A stretch of 64,000 nucleotides of DNA, from NCBI RefSeq assembly GCF_012927265.1, contig NZ_JABBGF010000001.1:306406-370405 (forward strand), given 5' to 3'. The notes below the pieces were generated by a model, which was given only the letters and a program-made list of their open reading frames with translations, did no database searches and was not told where the DNA came from. This DNA is from Chryseobacterium cheonjiense. GTDB lineage: Bacteria > Bacteroidota > Bacteroidia > Flavobacteriales > Weeksellaceae. Positions within the stretch are counted from its first letter, which is position 1. The number at the start of each line of letters is the position of its first letter. This document shows, piece by piece, positions 53,020 through 62,517 of this stretch. Both the position numbers and the translations under genes were made by a program.

Positions 53020-54915
53020 ATGAGTAAAATAATCGGAATCGACTTAGGAACAACCAACTCTTGTGTTGCTGTAATGGAGGGAAAAGACCCTGTTGTTATT
53101 CCTAACGCAGAAGGTAAAAGAACAACGCCGTCTATCGTTGCATTTACAGAAGATGGTGAAAGAAAAGTAGGGGATCCTGCAAAAAGACAGGCGGTGACCA
53201 ATCCTACAAAAACGGTTTACTCTATCAAAAGATTTATCGGAACACACTTTAAAGATGATGCTTCTGAAATCTCCAGAGTACCTTATAAAGTAGTATCCGG
53301 ACCAAACGATACCGTAAAAGTAAAAATCGACGACAGAGAATATACGCCACAGGAAATTTCTGCAATGACGCTTCAGAAAATGAAGAAAACTGCTGAAGAT
53401 TATCTTGGTCAGGAAGTAACGAGAGCGGTAATCACTGTTCCTGCATACTTCAATGATGCTCAGAGACAGGCTACTAAAGAAGCCGGTGAAATTGCTGGCC
53501 TTAAAGTAGAAAGAATCATCAACGAGCCAACAGCTGCAGCGTTAGCATACGGTTTGGATAAAAACCACAAAGACCAGAAAATCGCAGTATACGATTTAGG
53601 AGGTGGTACTTTCGATATCTCTATCCTTGATTTGGGAGACGGTGTATTCGAAGTATTGTCTACCAACGGAGATACACACTTAGGAGGTGATGATTTCGAT
53701 GATGTGATCATCAACTGGATGGCAGATGAATTCAAATCTGAAGAAGGTGTTGATCTAAAATCGGATGCTATTGCACTACAAAGATTGAAAGAAGCAGCTG
53801 AAAAAGCAAAAATCGAGTTATCTTCTTCTCCACAAACAGAAATCAACCTTCCATATATTACCGCTACCGCTACAGGTCCTAAACACTTAGTGAAGACTTT
53901 AACGAAAGCTAAATTCGAGCAGTTGTCTGCAGATCTTGTCAGAAGATCTATGGAGCCGGTTGCAAAAGCATTGAAAGATGCAGGTTTATCAACTTCAGAT
54001 ATCGACGAAGTAATCCTGGTAGGTGGTTCTACAAGAATCCCGATCATTCAGGAAGAAGTTGAGAAATTCTTCGGAAAAAAACCATCTAAAGGTGTTAACC
54101 CGGACGAGGTTGTGGCAATTGGTGCAGCGATCCAGGGAGGTGTATTGACAGGAGATGTAAAAGACGTTCTTCTATTAGACGTTACACCTCTTTCTCTGGG
54201 TATCGAAACAATGGGTTCTGTTTTCACTAAACTAATCGAAGCGAACACTACGATTCCAACTAAAAAATCTGAGGTATTCTCTACAGCTTCTGATAACCAG
54301 CCGGCTGTAAGCATCAGAGTAGGACAGGGAGAAAGACCAATGTTCAACGATAACAAAGAAATCGGCAGATTCGACCTTACAGATATTCCACCAGCGCCAA
54401 GAGGGGTTCCTCAAATCGAAGTAACATTCGATATCGATGCTAACGGTATCTTAAGTGTTTCTGCTAAAGACAAAGGAACAGGTAAAGAGCAGTCTATCAA
54501 AATTCAGGCATCTTCAGGTCTTTCTGACGAAGAAATCGAAAGAATGAAGAAAGAAGCTCAGGAAAATGCTTCTGCGGATGCCAAGAAAAAAGAAGAAGTT
54601 GAAATCTTCAATAAAGCAGACGGATTGATCTTCCAGACAGAAAAGCAATTGAAAGAGTTTGGTGATAAATTATCTGCAGATAAAAAAGCAGCCATTGAAA
54701 CCGCTCACGGAGAACTGAAAACTGCTTTCGAAGCTAAAAATGCAGATGACGTAAAAGCTAAAACAGAAGCTCTGGATGCAGCTTGGATGGCAGCTTCAGA
54801 AGAATTGTACGCAGCAGGACAACAGCCTGGTGCCGATGCAGGTGCTCAAAATCCTGGAGGTAACAATACAGGAGCCGATGATGTGCAGGATGCAGATTTT
54901 GAAGAAGTGAAATAA
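53020..54915 (+). CDS. dnaK: Chaperone DnaK (Hsp70)
   Basis: DnaK is the general ATP-dependent chaperone. It has 631 residues: the nucleotide-binding domain with [72 protein letters not shown] and VGGSTRIP, then the linker [15 protein letters not shown] and the substrate domain. The C-terminal lid ends in the Gly/Asn-rich tail and [12 protein letters not shown]. dnaJ and grpE are not adjacent. A partial copy of the 3' end of such a gene lies 3.1 kb downstream at 57979-58041. Confidence 0.98.
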   Translation: MSKIIGIDLGTTNSCVAVMEGKDPVVIPNAEGKRTTPSIVAFTEDGERKVGDPAKRQAVTNPTKTVYSIKRFIGTHFKDDASEISRVPYKVVSGPNDTVKVKIDDREYTPQEISAMTLQKMKKTAEDYLGQEVTRAVITVPAYFNDAQRQATKEAGEIAGLKVERIINEPTAAALAYGLDKNHKDQKIAVYDLGGGTFDISILDLGDGVFEVLSTNGDTHLGGDDFDDVIINWMADEFKSEEGVDLKSDAIALQRLKEAAEKAKIELSSSPQTEINLPYITATATGPKHLVKTLTKAKFEQLSADLVRRSMEPVAKALKDAGLSTSDIDEVILVGGSTRIPIIQEEVEKFFGKKPSKGVNPDEVVAIGAAIQGGVLTGDVKDVLLLDVTPLSLGIETMGSVFTKLIEANTTIPTKKSEVFSTASDNQPAVSIRVGQGERPMFNDNKEIGRFDLTDIPPAPRGVPQIEVTFDIDANGILSVSAKDKGTGKEQSIKIQASSGLSDEEIERMKKEAQENASADAKKKEEVEIFNKADGLIFQTEKQLKEFGDKLSADKKAAIETAHGELKTAFEAKNADDVKAKTEALDAAWMAASEELYAAGQQPGADAGAQNPGGNNTGADDVQDADFEEVK

Positions 54916-54944
54916 TTGCATTTCATTAAAATTTTCATAAAAAT

Positions 54945-54977
54945 AAATCCTCAGGCGAAAGCCTGGGGATTTTTTTG
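54945..54977 (+). terminator. dnaK: Terminator of dnaK
   Basis: A 12-bp stem (54945-54956 with 54961-54972, one G-T pair) with a GAAA tetraloop and a T run. Confidence 0.88.
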
Positions 54978-55089
54978 TGTTAAAGTTTGGAACGTTTTTC
55001 CGTTTTCGAAAATTTATCAAATTTCATGTATTTAAAAAAAGTAACTTTAAGAATTAGTTCACTTCATTTCTAACTTTAATTTAAACACC

Positions 55090-57945
55090 ATGAAAAAAAA
55101 TTATGCTATTTTTTTACTGATCTTATGTGTGCAGACTGTTTTTTCACAATATAAGATGCCCGTGGCTTTTGTCACTTCGCTACAACCGGCCCAAGCAGGA
55201 AGTGAAGCCGGAAAAGCTGTTGATAATAATACGAATACGTTGTATCATTCTGGATACAGTTTAACAACGGCAATGCCGGATCAGTTAAGTTTTATATTTT
55301 CAAATCGTGTCAAAAGTGTGAACAGGTTGATATATAAACCAAGACTTACAGGATTGAATGGAATATGGACAAGCGTAAAGATTTCGTATTCTACACAGAT
55401 GAATCCAGCGGTATTTACCGATGCAACAGGCGTTATTAACTGGGCTGCTGATAATACAGAAAAAATAATTGATTTATCTACTGCCATCATTAAACCAGCA
55501 GTAATTAAAGTTGATGTTTATTCGGCATATGGTAACTTTTCAAGCTGTGCAGAAATGGAATTTTACTCCAGTGAGCAAATAAGTCCGGTACAGACAGAAT
55601 GTTCACTTCCAACCGGTGAGTTTGCTGCTAATGCGGATATCCCCGTATTGCCTCAGATTACAGGATCTTCGGCTTCAAGCTTTCAGCCGGGGCAGGAAAT
55701 TGATAAATCTTTTGACGGAAATCTAAGTACAATGTATCATTGTGCATGGAATGCAACTGCAGCAAATTTCCCAATCACACTAATATACAGATTCAGCGGA
55801 CAGACCTTCATTAATTATATGCGATATACACCGAGGCAGGATGGAAATCCCAACGGACATTTCGGAAATGTGAAAATTAGTTATAACACGAATTCAAATG
55901 CGAACTATGTTACTATTACAACACAAAATTTCGGGCAGACAAACACAACAAAAACAGTAATGTTTCCTTCTAATGTTAAACCTAAAAATGTTAAGATTGA
56001 AGTTCTTGATGGTAAAAACAATTTTGCAAGCTGTGCAGAGATGGAATTTTTCCGGACAAATCCTAATGGTTTTAATTCCTCAGCATATTCTAATATTTTT
56101 AATGACGCTGTTTTCAGTACTTTAAAGCCTACCGTTACGCAACAAGTGATCAACGGAATTACTTCTCCATTTATGAAGGGATTAGCTCAATGTCTGTTTG
56201 ATAATACCTATAATAAAAAATACAGGGTTCAGACTTTTTCGCCCTATAAAACAATTGAAAGCATCAATTCTCAATACAAATTAGCTAATTATAATAACTA
56301 TGAAAATCCTACTGGAATTTTATTTCAGGCCAGCACAACAGCGATTGTTTTTGCTAAAGATATTACAACAACAAACAGGGTTTATTTAAGAGTGAGAGAT
56401 TTTGCTACAGAAGGTTCTTCTCCCGAAAAAACTTATGAATTAAAAAACGGAATCAACATTCTGAATATTACCAATACGGGATTAGGCTATATCTCTTACT
56501 ATACTGATGATGCAAATGCGGCTCCGATTTCCCTGAATATTACTGCCGGAATTGTAAACGGAATCTATAAAAAAGGTACGCCTTCCGCAGAATGGACCGA
56601 TATGCTTACCAATGATGTTTACTCTAAGATAGATATGGAAGGTTATTATTCAAACCTACTTATGGATAAGGTTGCTGTAGGTAGTTTGAATTTACAGAAT
56701 CCACAGCCGTTAATTGATAAATATGACGCCATTACAAAATCAGAAAGGGAAATGATGGGCTTCTTTAAATTTAATAAAAATTTAAAAAACAGGCAGTTTG
56801 CTTATACCGAATCTTCAGGAGGATGGTATGCCAGTGATTTGGGTGCTCATCTGGATCTTAGCTGGGGATTTGCCAATTCTGTTTCGGCAACAAATCTGGA
56901 TATTTGGGGCGTTGCACACGAGTTAGGCCATATCAATCAGGTAAGACCGGGACTAAAATGGGTTGGAACTACAGAAATTACCAATAATTTATATTCATTG
57001 TGGTCATATTACAACCTATATGTACCAACAGGAACAAACAGGTTTACAAGGCTTGAATCAGAAGTTGCTGATAAATCTTCTTTCCCAAGGGTGGCAGGAA
57101 ACAGATTCGGAGAAATCATTATTCAGACTCAGATCAATGGGAAAAGTATTATGGATCAATTTAGAACAGATTATGTGAATCCGCTTGATGCAAACTTCAG
57201 AAGTCTGGTTCCATTCTGGCAATTGGAATTATATTATCAGTTGGCAGGTGCTTCTAAAGGTGTTCCGACTTTAGATTTTGATGCAGATATGTCTGATGAG
57301 GCTACTCAAACTACCAATCCGGTAAGTGGTGTAGATTATGCACATTGGTTTGCAACTGTTGCCGAAAAAGTGAGAAATACAAATGAGTCTCAGCTTACAC
57401 AAGGGCAATTGGTAATGAATTTTGTTAAAAATACTTGCGATGCCGTACAGGAAGACCTTACAGATTTCTTTACCAATACAGGTTTTTTGAAACCGATTAA
57501 TGCAACAATTGGAGACTATGTCAATGACCAGCTGGTTATTACCCAGGCTATGATTGATGATGTAAAAAGCTATGTTCTAACGAAAGGTTATGCAAAACCG
57601 GTTTCTCCGGTAATTAATTATATTTCTGCACATAGTGTGAATGCGTTTAAAAATCTTCTTCCTGTTTCAGGAGTTACGGGGGTTGGTGCACAAATCATAA
57701 CGAACGCAGAGGGACAATTTCTATTGGTGGATAATGCTCAGTGGCCAAATGCCGTTGCTTTCGAAACCTATGATGCAAACAGTCAGCTGATTAGTGTTTC
57801 TGTCGTTGGAACAGGAGATACAACATTAGCAAATACATATGTTGATTTCCCATTAAATAGCCAAAAAGTATATGCGGTAGGTTATAACGGACAGAAAATT
57901 TTGGTTTATCCGATAACAACTTTGGCAGTAAATAGCGGTAAGTAA
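55090..57945 (+). CDS. M60-family metallopeptidase with two discoidin-like domains
   Basis: This is a 951-residue exported zinc peptidase of the M60 (enhancin/mucinase-like) family. A signal peptide (NYAIFLLILCVQTVFS) is followed by two similar discoidin-type domains (about 20-160 and 180-325; each has KAVDNNTNTLYH/KSFDGNLSTMYH and ends SCAEMEF), then the M60 domain with GAHLDLSWGF and the active-site VAHELGHINQVRPG and a distal Glu further on. Such proteins cleave glycosylated proteins such as mucins; the CBM-like repeats fit that. No T9SS signal is seen at the C-terminus. It is bracketed by dnaK and a relic of a dnaK tail, a sign of insertion. Confidence 0.9.
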   Translation: MKKNYAIFLLILCVQTVFSQYKMPVAFVTSLQPAQAGSEAGKAVDNNTNTLYHSGYSLTTAMPDQLSFIFSNRVKSVNRLIYKPRLTGLNGIWTSVKISYSTQMNPAVFTDATGVINWAADNTEKIIDLSTAIIKPAVIKVDVYSAYGNFSSCAEMEFYSSEQISPVQTECSLPTGEFAANADIPVLPQITGSSASSFQPGQEIDKSFDGNLSTMYHCAWNATAANFPITLIYRFSGQTFINYMRYTPRQDGNPNGHFGNVKISYNTNSNANYVTITTQNFGQTNTTKTVMFPSNVKPKNVKIEVLDGKNNFASCAEMEFFRTNPNGFNSSAYSNIFNDAVFSTLKPTVTQQVINGITSPFMKGLAQCLFDNTYNKKYRVQTFSPYKTIESINSQYKLANYNNYENPTGILFQASTTAIVFAKDITTTNRVYLRVRDFATEGSSPEKTYELKNGINILNITNTGLGYISYYTDDANAAPISLNITAGIVNGIYKKGTPSAEWTDMLTNDVYSKIDMEGYYSNLLMDKVAVGSLNLQNPQPLIDKYDAITKSEREMMGFFKFNKNLKNRQFAYTESSGGWYASDLGAHLDLSWGFANSVSATNLDIWGVAHELGHINQVRPGLKWVGTTEITNNLYSLWSYYNLYVPTGTNRFTRLESEVADKSSFPRVAGNRFGEIIIQTQINGKSIMDQFRTDYVNPLDANFRSLVPFWQLELYYQLAGASKGVPTLDFDADMSDEATQTTNPVSGVDYAHWFATVAEKVRNTNESQLTQGQLVMNFVKNTCDAVQEDLTDFFTNTGFLKPINATIGDYVNDQLVITQAMIDDVKSYVLTKGYAKPVSPVINYISAHSVNAFKNLLPVSGVTGVGAQIITNAEGQFLLVDNAQWPNAVAFETYDANSQLISVSVVGTGDTTLANTYVDFPLNSQKVYAVGYNGQKILVYPITTLAVNSGK

Positions 57946-57978
57946 AATAATGATAAAAATACAAGTTATACAGAAGGG

Positions 57979-58041
57979 AAGCAGCCTGGTGTCGATGCAG
58001 GAACTGATGATGTGCAGGATGCAGACTTCGAGGAAGTAAAA
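57979..58041 (+). pseudogene. Relic of a dnaK 3' end
   Basis: In the M60 frame, past its stop, the sequence reads [20 protein letters not shown] followed by K, matching the end of DnaK (QQPGADAG .. [12 protein letters not shown]). It has an internal gap in the low-complexity tail and no start codon. In the last 12 codons there are four differences from dnaK, all at third positions and all synonymous. The stop is gone, and the frame runs a further ten codons. See finding. Confidence 0.8.
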
Positions 58042-58064
58042 AGCATAATTCTTATAAAATTAAG

Positions 58065-58097
58065 ACTGCTTTAAACGTAAGTTTAAAGCAGTTTTTT
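58065..58097 (+). terminator. Terminator after M60 gene and dnaK relic
   Basis: ACTGCTTTAAAC (58065-58076) pairs with GTTTAAAGCAGT (58081-58092), loop GTAA, T run. Confidence 0.85.
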
Positions 58098-58678
58098 ATT
58101 GCCGTTCATTTATAAAAAGTCTATTGCCTTAAATTCATCATCTATAAAATTAAAAATTAGTAAGTTCAGAAAATTCAACAAAAAAATAAAACCATAATCG
58201 TTAGTATTGCTACAAAAATTTTATTCAAATTCAGTATAAATACTTAATTCCGATAATGCTGTAATGTCTAATTTTATCATGAAATAATCGGGGAATTAGA
58301 TTGTTCTAAATGTGAGGAAAATTTAGAAATAATAAAATATTAACTAATTTTTCTTAACAAATAGCAATTATGTCAATAATAAATTTAAATTTGTAATCAA
58401 ATGTGGTTGCTGTAGAAACAGTTCTATTGCAGAGAAAAACTAAATAATATAATCATGAAAATCATTGTAAACTATTCTTTTTTCAAATTAATATCACTGT
58501 TTAGTGACTGACAGAAGTGCAAAATACATTCTCAACTTGGGTTTTGTATTTGCCTGTATGGATGCTTTTCTTCAATCCAACATCTAACAACTTATCAATT
58601 TATTCAGATTGGGATTCATTTATCATTATTCTGAGTAGGTTATATTTTAATAAATATTCATTTTTAAAAACAATAATT
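58098..58678. other. 580-bp AT-rich gap before the collar-protein cluster
   Basis: No credible ORF. A TAaaTTTG at 58386-58393 matches the -7 consensus but would give a leader of almost 300 nt. A TGtaTTTG at 58545-58552, one mismatch from consensus, would give a leader of about 120 nt. Either may drive the three-gene cluster. Confidence 0.35.
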
Positions 58679-59218
58679 ATGGACGGAACAATTGGAGAAA
58701 TCCGACTTTTTGCCGCAAACTTTGCTCCCAAATCATGGCAGTATTGTAATGGCGCCTTATTGGCCATCAGGTCAAATACGGCTTTATTTTCACTTTTAGG
58801 AAACACCTATGGTGGAGATGGTATAACGACTTTTGGTCTTCCGAACCTTGCCGGGAGGTCGGCTGTAGGAGCGGGGCAGGGACCTGGTTTATCTTATTAC
58901 AGTTTGGGAGAAATGACAGGTACAAACTCTGTAACCCTTACCATGTCAAATTTACCTGCCCATACCCACAATTTATCAGGGAATGTTGTAATTCCTGCTT
59001 ATTCGGATGAAGGAGATTCAGGAACTCCGGCAAACAATATCCTTGCATCAAAGGCATCAATGTACAGCAATCAGGGTACCGACTCTACTACAAAAGCAGT
59101 TCCGCTGGCATTGCAGGTAGGTGTTTCGGGAGGGAATAACGCACTCACTATTGTTCAGCCTTCACTTGGAATGAATTATATTATTTGCCTTTACGGGACT
59201 TTTCCTCCAAGAGGATAA
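58679..59218 (+). CDS. Tail-collar domain protein 1 (MdpB-like)
   Basis: This is a 179-residue protein consisting of a phage-tail collar domain, as in microcystin-dependent MdpB-like proteins. The start is ATG 58679; the frame extends upstream to 58517, but those residues do not match its two paralogues. It begins MDGTIGEIRLFAANFAPKSW with a conserved Cys in YCNGALL, then FSLLGNTYGGDGITTFGLPNLAGR, MSNLPAHTHN and the end NYIICLYGTFPPRG. No signal peptide. It is the first of three tandem paralogues 45 and 32 bp apart. No other phage gene is near, so it is not a prophage tail. Confidence 0.85.
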   Translation: MDGTIGEIRLFAANFAPKSWQYCNGALLAIRSNTALFSLLGNTYGGDGITTFGLPNLAGRSAVGAGQGPGLSYYSLGEMTGTNSVTLTMSNLPAHTHNLSGNVVIPAYSDEGDSGTPANNILASKASMYSNQGTDSTTKAVPLALQVGVSGGNNALTIVQPSLGMNYIICLYGTFPPRG

Positions 59219-59263
59219 TTACTGGAATTTAAAATAAAATTAATAACAATTAAAGATATCATT

Positions 59264-59806
59264 ATGGAAGGTTATATAGGAGAAGTACGTTTATTTGGTG
59301 GAAATTTTGCTCCGCTTGGCTGGGCTTTCTGCGACGGAACACTTTATAGTATCTCACAATTTGAGGCAGTATACACAATATTAGGAACTACTTTCGGTGG
59401 CGATGGCCGCAATACGTTCGGCGTTCCGGATCTTCGAGGAAGAGTTGCTGTAGGAACAGGCCAGGGAGCTGGTCTTACTCCTATAGATTTAGGAGAGGTA
59501 GGCGGAACTGAAACGGTTACCATGACTACCGCGCAAATGCCTGCGCACAGCCATACCGCAGCAGCAACAATTGCATTTCCATGTTTTTCAGATGAAGGTA
59601 ATACCGGATCTCCGGCAGGTAACGTACTCGCAGGTTCAGCTGCAGCATATTCCACTCAGGCACCAGATACTTTTATCGCACCGGCTACCACAACGGGTTC
59701 CATATCCGCTGTAGGAAATAATATTCCTTTTAGTATTGTACAGCCTGTGCTCGCAACCAATTATATTATTTGTCTTGAAGGATATTATCCGCCAAGACAG
59801 GATTAA
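59264..59806 (+). CDS. Tail-collar domain protein 2 (MdpB-like)
   Basis: This is a 180-residue paralogue of the first collar protein with MEGYIGEVRLFGGNFAPLGW, FCDGTLYSIS, YTILGTTFGGDGRNTFGVPDLRGR, QMPAHSHTAAATI and NYIICLEGYYPPRQD. The central part is Ala/Gly/Thr-rich. All three share the N-terminal W-x-x-C-x-G and C-terminal NYIIC motifs. It is cotranscribed with its neighbours by spacing and orientation. The function of the family outside phages is not established. Confidence 0.86.
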   Translation: MEGYIGEVRLFGGNFAPLGWAFCDGTLYSISQFEAVYTILGTTFGGDGRNTFGVPDLRGRVAVGTGQGAGLTPIDLGEVGGTETVTMTTAQMPAHSHTAAATIAFPCFSDEGNTGSPAGNVLAGSAAAYSTQAPDTFIAPATTTGSISAVGNNIPFSIVQPVLATNYIICLEGYYPPRQD

Positions 59807-59838
59807 TTCATTAAACTATTAATAGAAAAACGATTATT

Positions 59839-60381
59839 ATGGAAGGAACCATGTCAGAAATAAGAATGTTTGCCGGAAATTTTGCTCCCAAGTATTGGGC
59901 GTTTTGTCAGGGGCAGACAATATCGATTAGTACTAACCAGGCACTTTTTGCGCTTTTAGGTACAATGTACGGAGGTAACGGGACAACAACCTTCATGCTT
60001 CCGAATTTTGCAGGAAGAACAGCTGTGGGAACCGGTACCGGAGCAGGAACCAAAGTATTTCAATTAGGAATGACGGCAGGTACTGAAACGGTAACCTGCG
60101 ATATACAGCACATGCCAACGCATACACACACTGCAGGGTCTGAAACAGTTTCAATAAAAACATTTTCAGATGAAGGAAATACAGGTTCTCCGGCAGGCAG
60201 TACACTTGCATCATTACAGGGTTTGTATTCTAATCAGCAGCCAGACAGCACCATGAAAGCAATACCTAATGCATTCGCGTTAAGCGTTTCAGGTGCAGGG
60301 CAGCCGATGAGTATTCGTCAGCCTTATCTGGGAATGAATTACATCATCTGTATGTACGGGATTTTTCCGTCAAGATCTTAA
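59839..60381 (+). CDS. Tail-collar domain protein 3 (MdpB-like)
   Basis: This is the third 180-residue paralogue, with MEGTMSEIRMFAGNFAPKYW, FCQGQTISIS, FALLGTMYGGNGTTTFMLPNFAGR, HMPTHTHTAGSE and NYIICMYGIFPSRS. The three proteins agree along their whole length, which indicates tandem duplication followed by divergence. A 26-nt stem-loop and then the binding-protein-like gene follow. Confidence 0.86.
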   Translation: MEGTMSEIRMFAGNFAPKYWAFCQGQTISISTNQALFALLGTMYGGNGTTTFMLPNFAGRTAVGTGTGAGTKVFQLGMTAGTETVTCDIQHMPTHTHTAGSETVSIKTFSDEGNTGSPAGSTLASLQGLYSNQQPDSTMKAIPNAFALSVSGAGQPMSIRQPYLGMNYIICMYGIFPSRS

Positions 60382-60400
60382 TTAACATTTATTAATTCAA

Positions 60401-60426
60401 TCTGCGGCAAAACAGTTTGCCGCAGA
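60401..60426 (+). terminator. Stem-loop between collar genes and binding-protein gene
   Basis: TCTGCGGCAAA (60401-60411) pairs perfectly with TTTGCCGCAGA (60416-60426), loop ACAG. It lacks a T run. It could reduce or process transcription between the collar genes and the next genes. Confidence 0.5.
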
Positions 60427-60443
60427 CTGACTTTATTAAGAAT

Positions 60444-61565
60444 ATGAAAATAGCTTTACTTTTACCGCGGTCTGTTATTTATCCCTCCATTTCTTTTGAT
60501 ATTATGGACGGTTTCAAACAATCCCTTAAGAATATGGGACTGGAAGGATACCATGAAATCATTTCAGCAGGAATTGGGGTTGCTGCAAAAAACGAGGAAA
60601 TTTATGATCATTGCGAACAGTTTTTGCTTGCCGGTACAGATATCATAATAGGATATATGAATCCTTTTTCAGCAGAATTTGTACATCCTCTTTTTGAATC
60701 TTCGGGAAAAACTCTCATCGTTCTTGATAGTGGTTATCATTTTCCTAAATTCAGCAAAAAGCTTTCAAATGCATGGTTTATCTCTCTTCAGGGTGGCCTT
60801 TGTACACGTGTAATAACACATAAAGCCATTGAAGACGGATTCAGGAATTTTGCATTCAGCTGCTCTTTTTATGATGCAGGATACCGCCCTTCTTATGTAT
60901 ATGCAGCTGCTGCTGAAGAAAAAGGAGGATCTATAGTTTTTAACCACATTACTTCTTTAAAGCGTTCTGATTTTACATTGAAACCACTTACGGAATTTCT
61001 TGAAAAAGAACCGGATACCGCAGTACTTGCCACTTTTTGTGGTGATATGGCGGAAGATTTTTTTGCAGGAAGCAGTGAAATGGCAGGTCATTATAAAGTC
61101 TATGGTACAGGCTTTACTTCCGATGAAACCTGGCTGGGAAAAATACCATATCCCGGATATGACTGGAGTGCGGCAATAGCCTGGTCCAGAAATTTGAAGA
61201 TTCCTGAAAATGAAATTTTTGTAAATATAATGGATGGAATTAAATATGGTAAAGCCAACCTTTTCTCTTTATTGGGATGGGAAGCTGCACAGTTCATAGG
61301 GCTTGAAAATAAAGAGTTTGATGGAATGTCCATTCATTCACCGCGTGGGAAAGTGTATATGAATCAGGAAAACGGATTTTCTGAGGCGGAAATTTATTAC
61401 GCTACCGTTTCAAGAGATGAAGAAACAGGAAACTGTCTTTTAAAGGAAGTTCATACTGCTACTGTTACAGAACAGGAACGAGCAGCCTTAGAAAAGAATA
61501 TTGAATATATCAGGACTGTGGAAGCCAATACATGGCTTAATGCTTATGCGTGTTTAGAATCATGA
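60444..61565 (+). CDS. Cytoplasmic protein resembling a type I periplasmic-binding fold
   Basis: This 373-residue protein looks like an ABC-transporter substrate-binding protein of the branched-chain amino acid type but has no signal peptide. It begins MKIALLLPRSVIYPSISFD and has two alpha/beta halves with strands such as TDIIIGYMNPFSAEFVHPLF, KTLIVLDSGYHFP and DTAVLATFCGDMAEDF. The ATG at 60444 is used; an upstream TTG frame adds nine residues of no family character. No transporter genes are adjacent. It overlaps the formyltransferase gene by 4 bp and is translated with it. The function is unknown; it may bind a small molecule used by its neighbour. Confidence 0.7.
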   Translation: MKIALLLPRSVIYPSISFDIMDGFKQSLKNMGLEGYHEIISAGIGVAAKNEEIYDHCEQFLLAGTDIIIGYMNPFSAEFVHPLFESSGKTLIVLDSGYHFPKFSKKLSNAWFISLQGGLCTRVITHKAIEDGFRNFAFSCSFYDAGYRPSYVYAAAAEEKGGSIVFNHITSLKRSDFTLKPLTEFLEKEPDTAVLATFCGDMAEDFFAGSSEMAGHYKVYGTGFTSDETWLGKIPYPGYDWSAAIAWSRNLKIPENEIFVNIMDGIKYGKANLFSLLGWEAAQFIGLENKEFDGMSIHSPRGKVYMNQENGFSEAEIYYATVSRDEETGNCLLKEVHTATVTEQERAALEKNIEYIRTVEANTWLNAYACLES

Positions 61566-62500
61566 CAGATCCATTAAAAATAGCAGTCTTATGTAACAAC
61601 CGGATGGCATTTCCGGCTTTGCAGGCTTTACGTGCTGCGGGCCGGCTTTGTGCATTAGGAGTGCCTGATAAGAATGCGGAAGTCATCGAATTTTGCTCAA
61701 TGCTTTCAAAGCAGTCAGGAATACCTCTTTTTATTATGACATCCGAAAGCTGCACCAGTCAGATAAAAAATATGATGGAGATTTCCGGCGCCAATACCGT
61801 TTTTACCATGACTTTTCCCTGGAAAATTTCTTCTGAAATTCTCTCCCTTTATTCTGGTAAATTCTACAACTTCCATTATGGGCTTCTACCCGAAATGAGA
61901 GGGGCTGATCCTGTTTTTGAAACGATAAGAAGTCGTTCAGGGCAATCGGGAATTACTGTTCATATTATCGATAAATATATTGATAAAGGAGCTATTATTC
62001 TTAAAAAAAATATTCCTGTTAATGCTGATATGACACATGGGGCATTATGTACTCATTTGTCGTGGTTAGGAGCCAATCTTTTGAATGAACTTCTAAATCT
62101 TTTGCAAAGAAATTTTCAGGGAACGGAACAGAGCGAAGAAAAGGCACGCTATTATTCCAAACCAAGTGCTTCTGATGTCTGTATTTCGTGGGAAAAGCAG
62201 GATGCCGAGACCATTGAAGCATTAATCAGAGCATGTAACCCTTGGAATAAAGGAGCCTATACCCAATGGAACGGATGGAATATCAGGGTATTGGAAGCTA
62301 CACTCATTCATAATGCAGATCTTCAGACAGGGCTTCCCGGGACCATCGTTTCTTTAAATAAGGAAAACGGATTAATTGTAAAATGTAATCATAATTCACA
62401 TCTAAGATTAGATATAATCTACACCGAAGAAGGCTTCATGAGCGGGCATAAATTATCCGCTTTTGGGCTTAGAACAGGTGGGAAATTTCAAAACTTATAA
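61562..62500 (+). CDS. Formyltransferase-family protein (Fmt-like)
   Basis: This is a 312-residue member of the formyl-transferase family. The Rossmann N-terminus KIAVLCNNRMAFPALQALRA leads to the catalytic region FYNFHYGLLPEMRGADPVFETI, where the His and the LLPEMRGADP loop correspond to the family N-x-H-x-S-L-L-P signature, and TVHIIDKYIDKGAIILKKNIPV with its Asp. The C-terminal part (SASDVCISWEKQDAETIEALIRACNPWNKGAYTQWNG) corresponds to the OB-like domain of methionyl-tRNA or sugar formyltransferases. It is not Fmt itself by context: it is the last enzyme before the SprB-repeat protein. The start ATG overlaps the binding-protein stop (ATGA). It probably formylates an amine on a sugar or peptide, an inference. 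Confidence 0.8.
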   Translation: MTDPLKIAVLCNNRMAFPALQALRAAGRLCALGVPDKNAEVIEFCSMLSKQSGIPLFIMTSESCTSQIKNMMEISGANTVFTMTFPWKISSEILSLYSGKFYNFHYGLLPEMRGADPVFETIRSRSGQSGITVHIIDKYIDKGAIILKKNIPVNADMTHGALCTHLSWLGANLLNELLNLLQRNFQGTEQSEEKARYYSKPSASDVCISWEKQDAETIEALIRACNPWNKGAYTQWNGWNIRVLEATLIHNADLQTGLPGTIVSLNKENGLIVKCNHNSHLRLDIIYTEEGFMSGHKLSAFGLRTGGKFQNL

Positions 62501-62517
62501 CTTAAATATAATTAAAA

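Noticed and set aside
53460..54047. 195-residue minus-strand frame inside dnaK
   Set aside because: Common artefact of dnaK codon use; no family pattern.
58455..58511. 18-codon frame MKIIVNYSFFKLISLFSD before the collar genes
   Set aside because: Too short, with no supporting pattern; may be chance in an AT-rich leader.
58679..60381. Prophage or tailocin from the tail-collar proteins
   Set aside because: No other phage structural, packaging, lysis or integration gene nearby; collar domains also occur in non-phage proteins.
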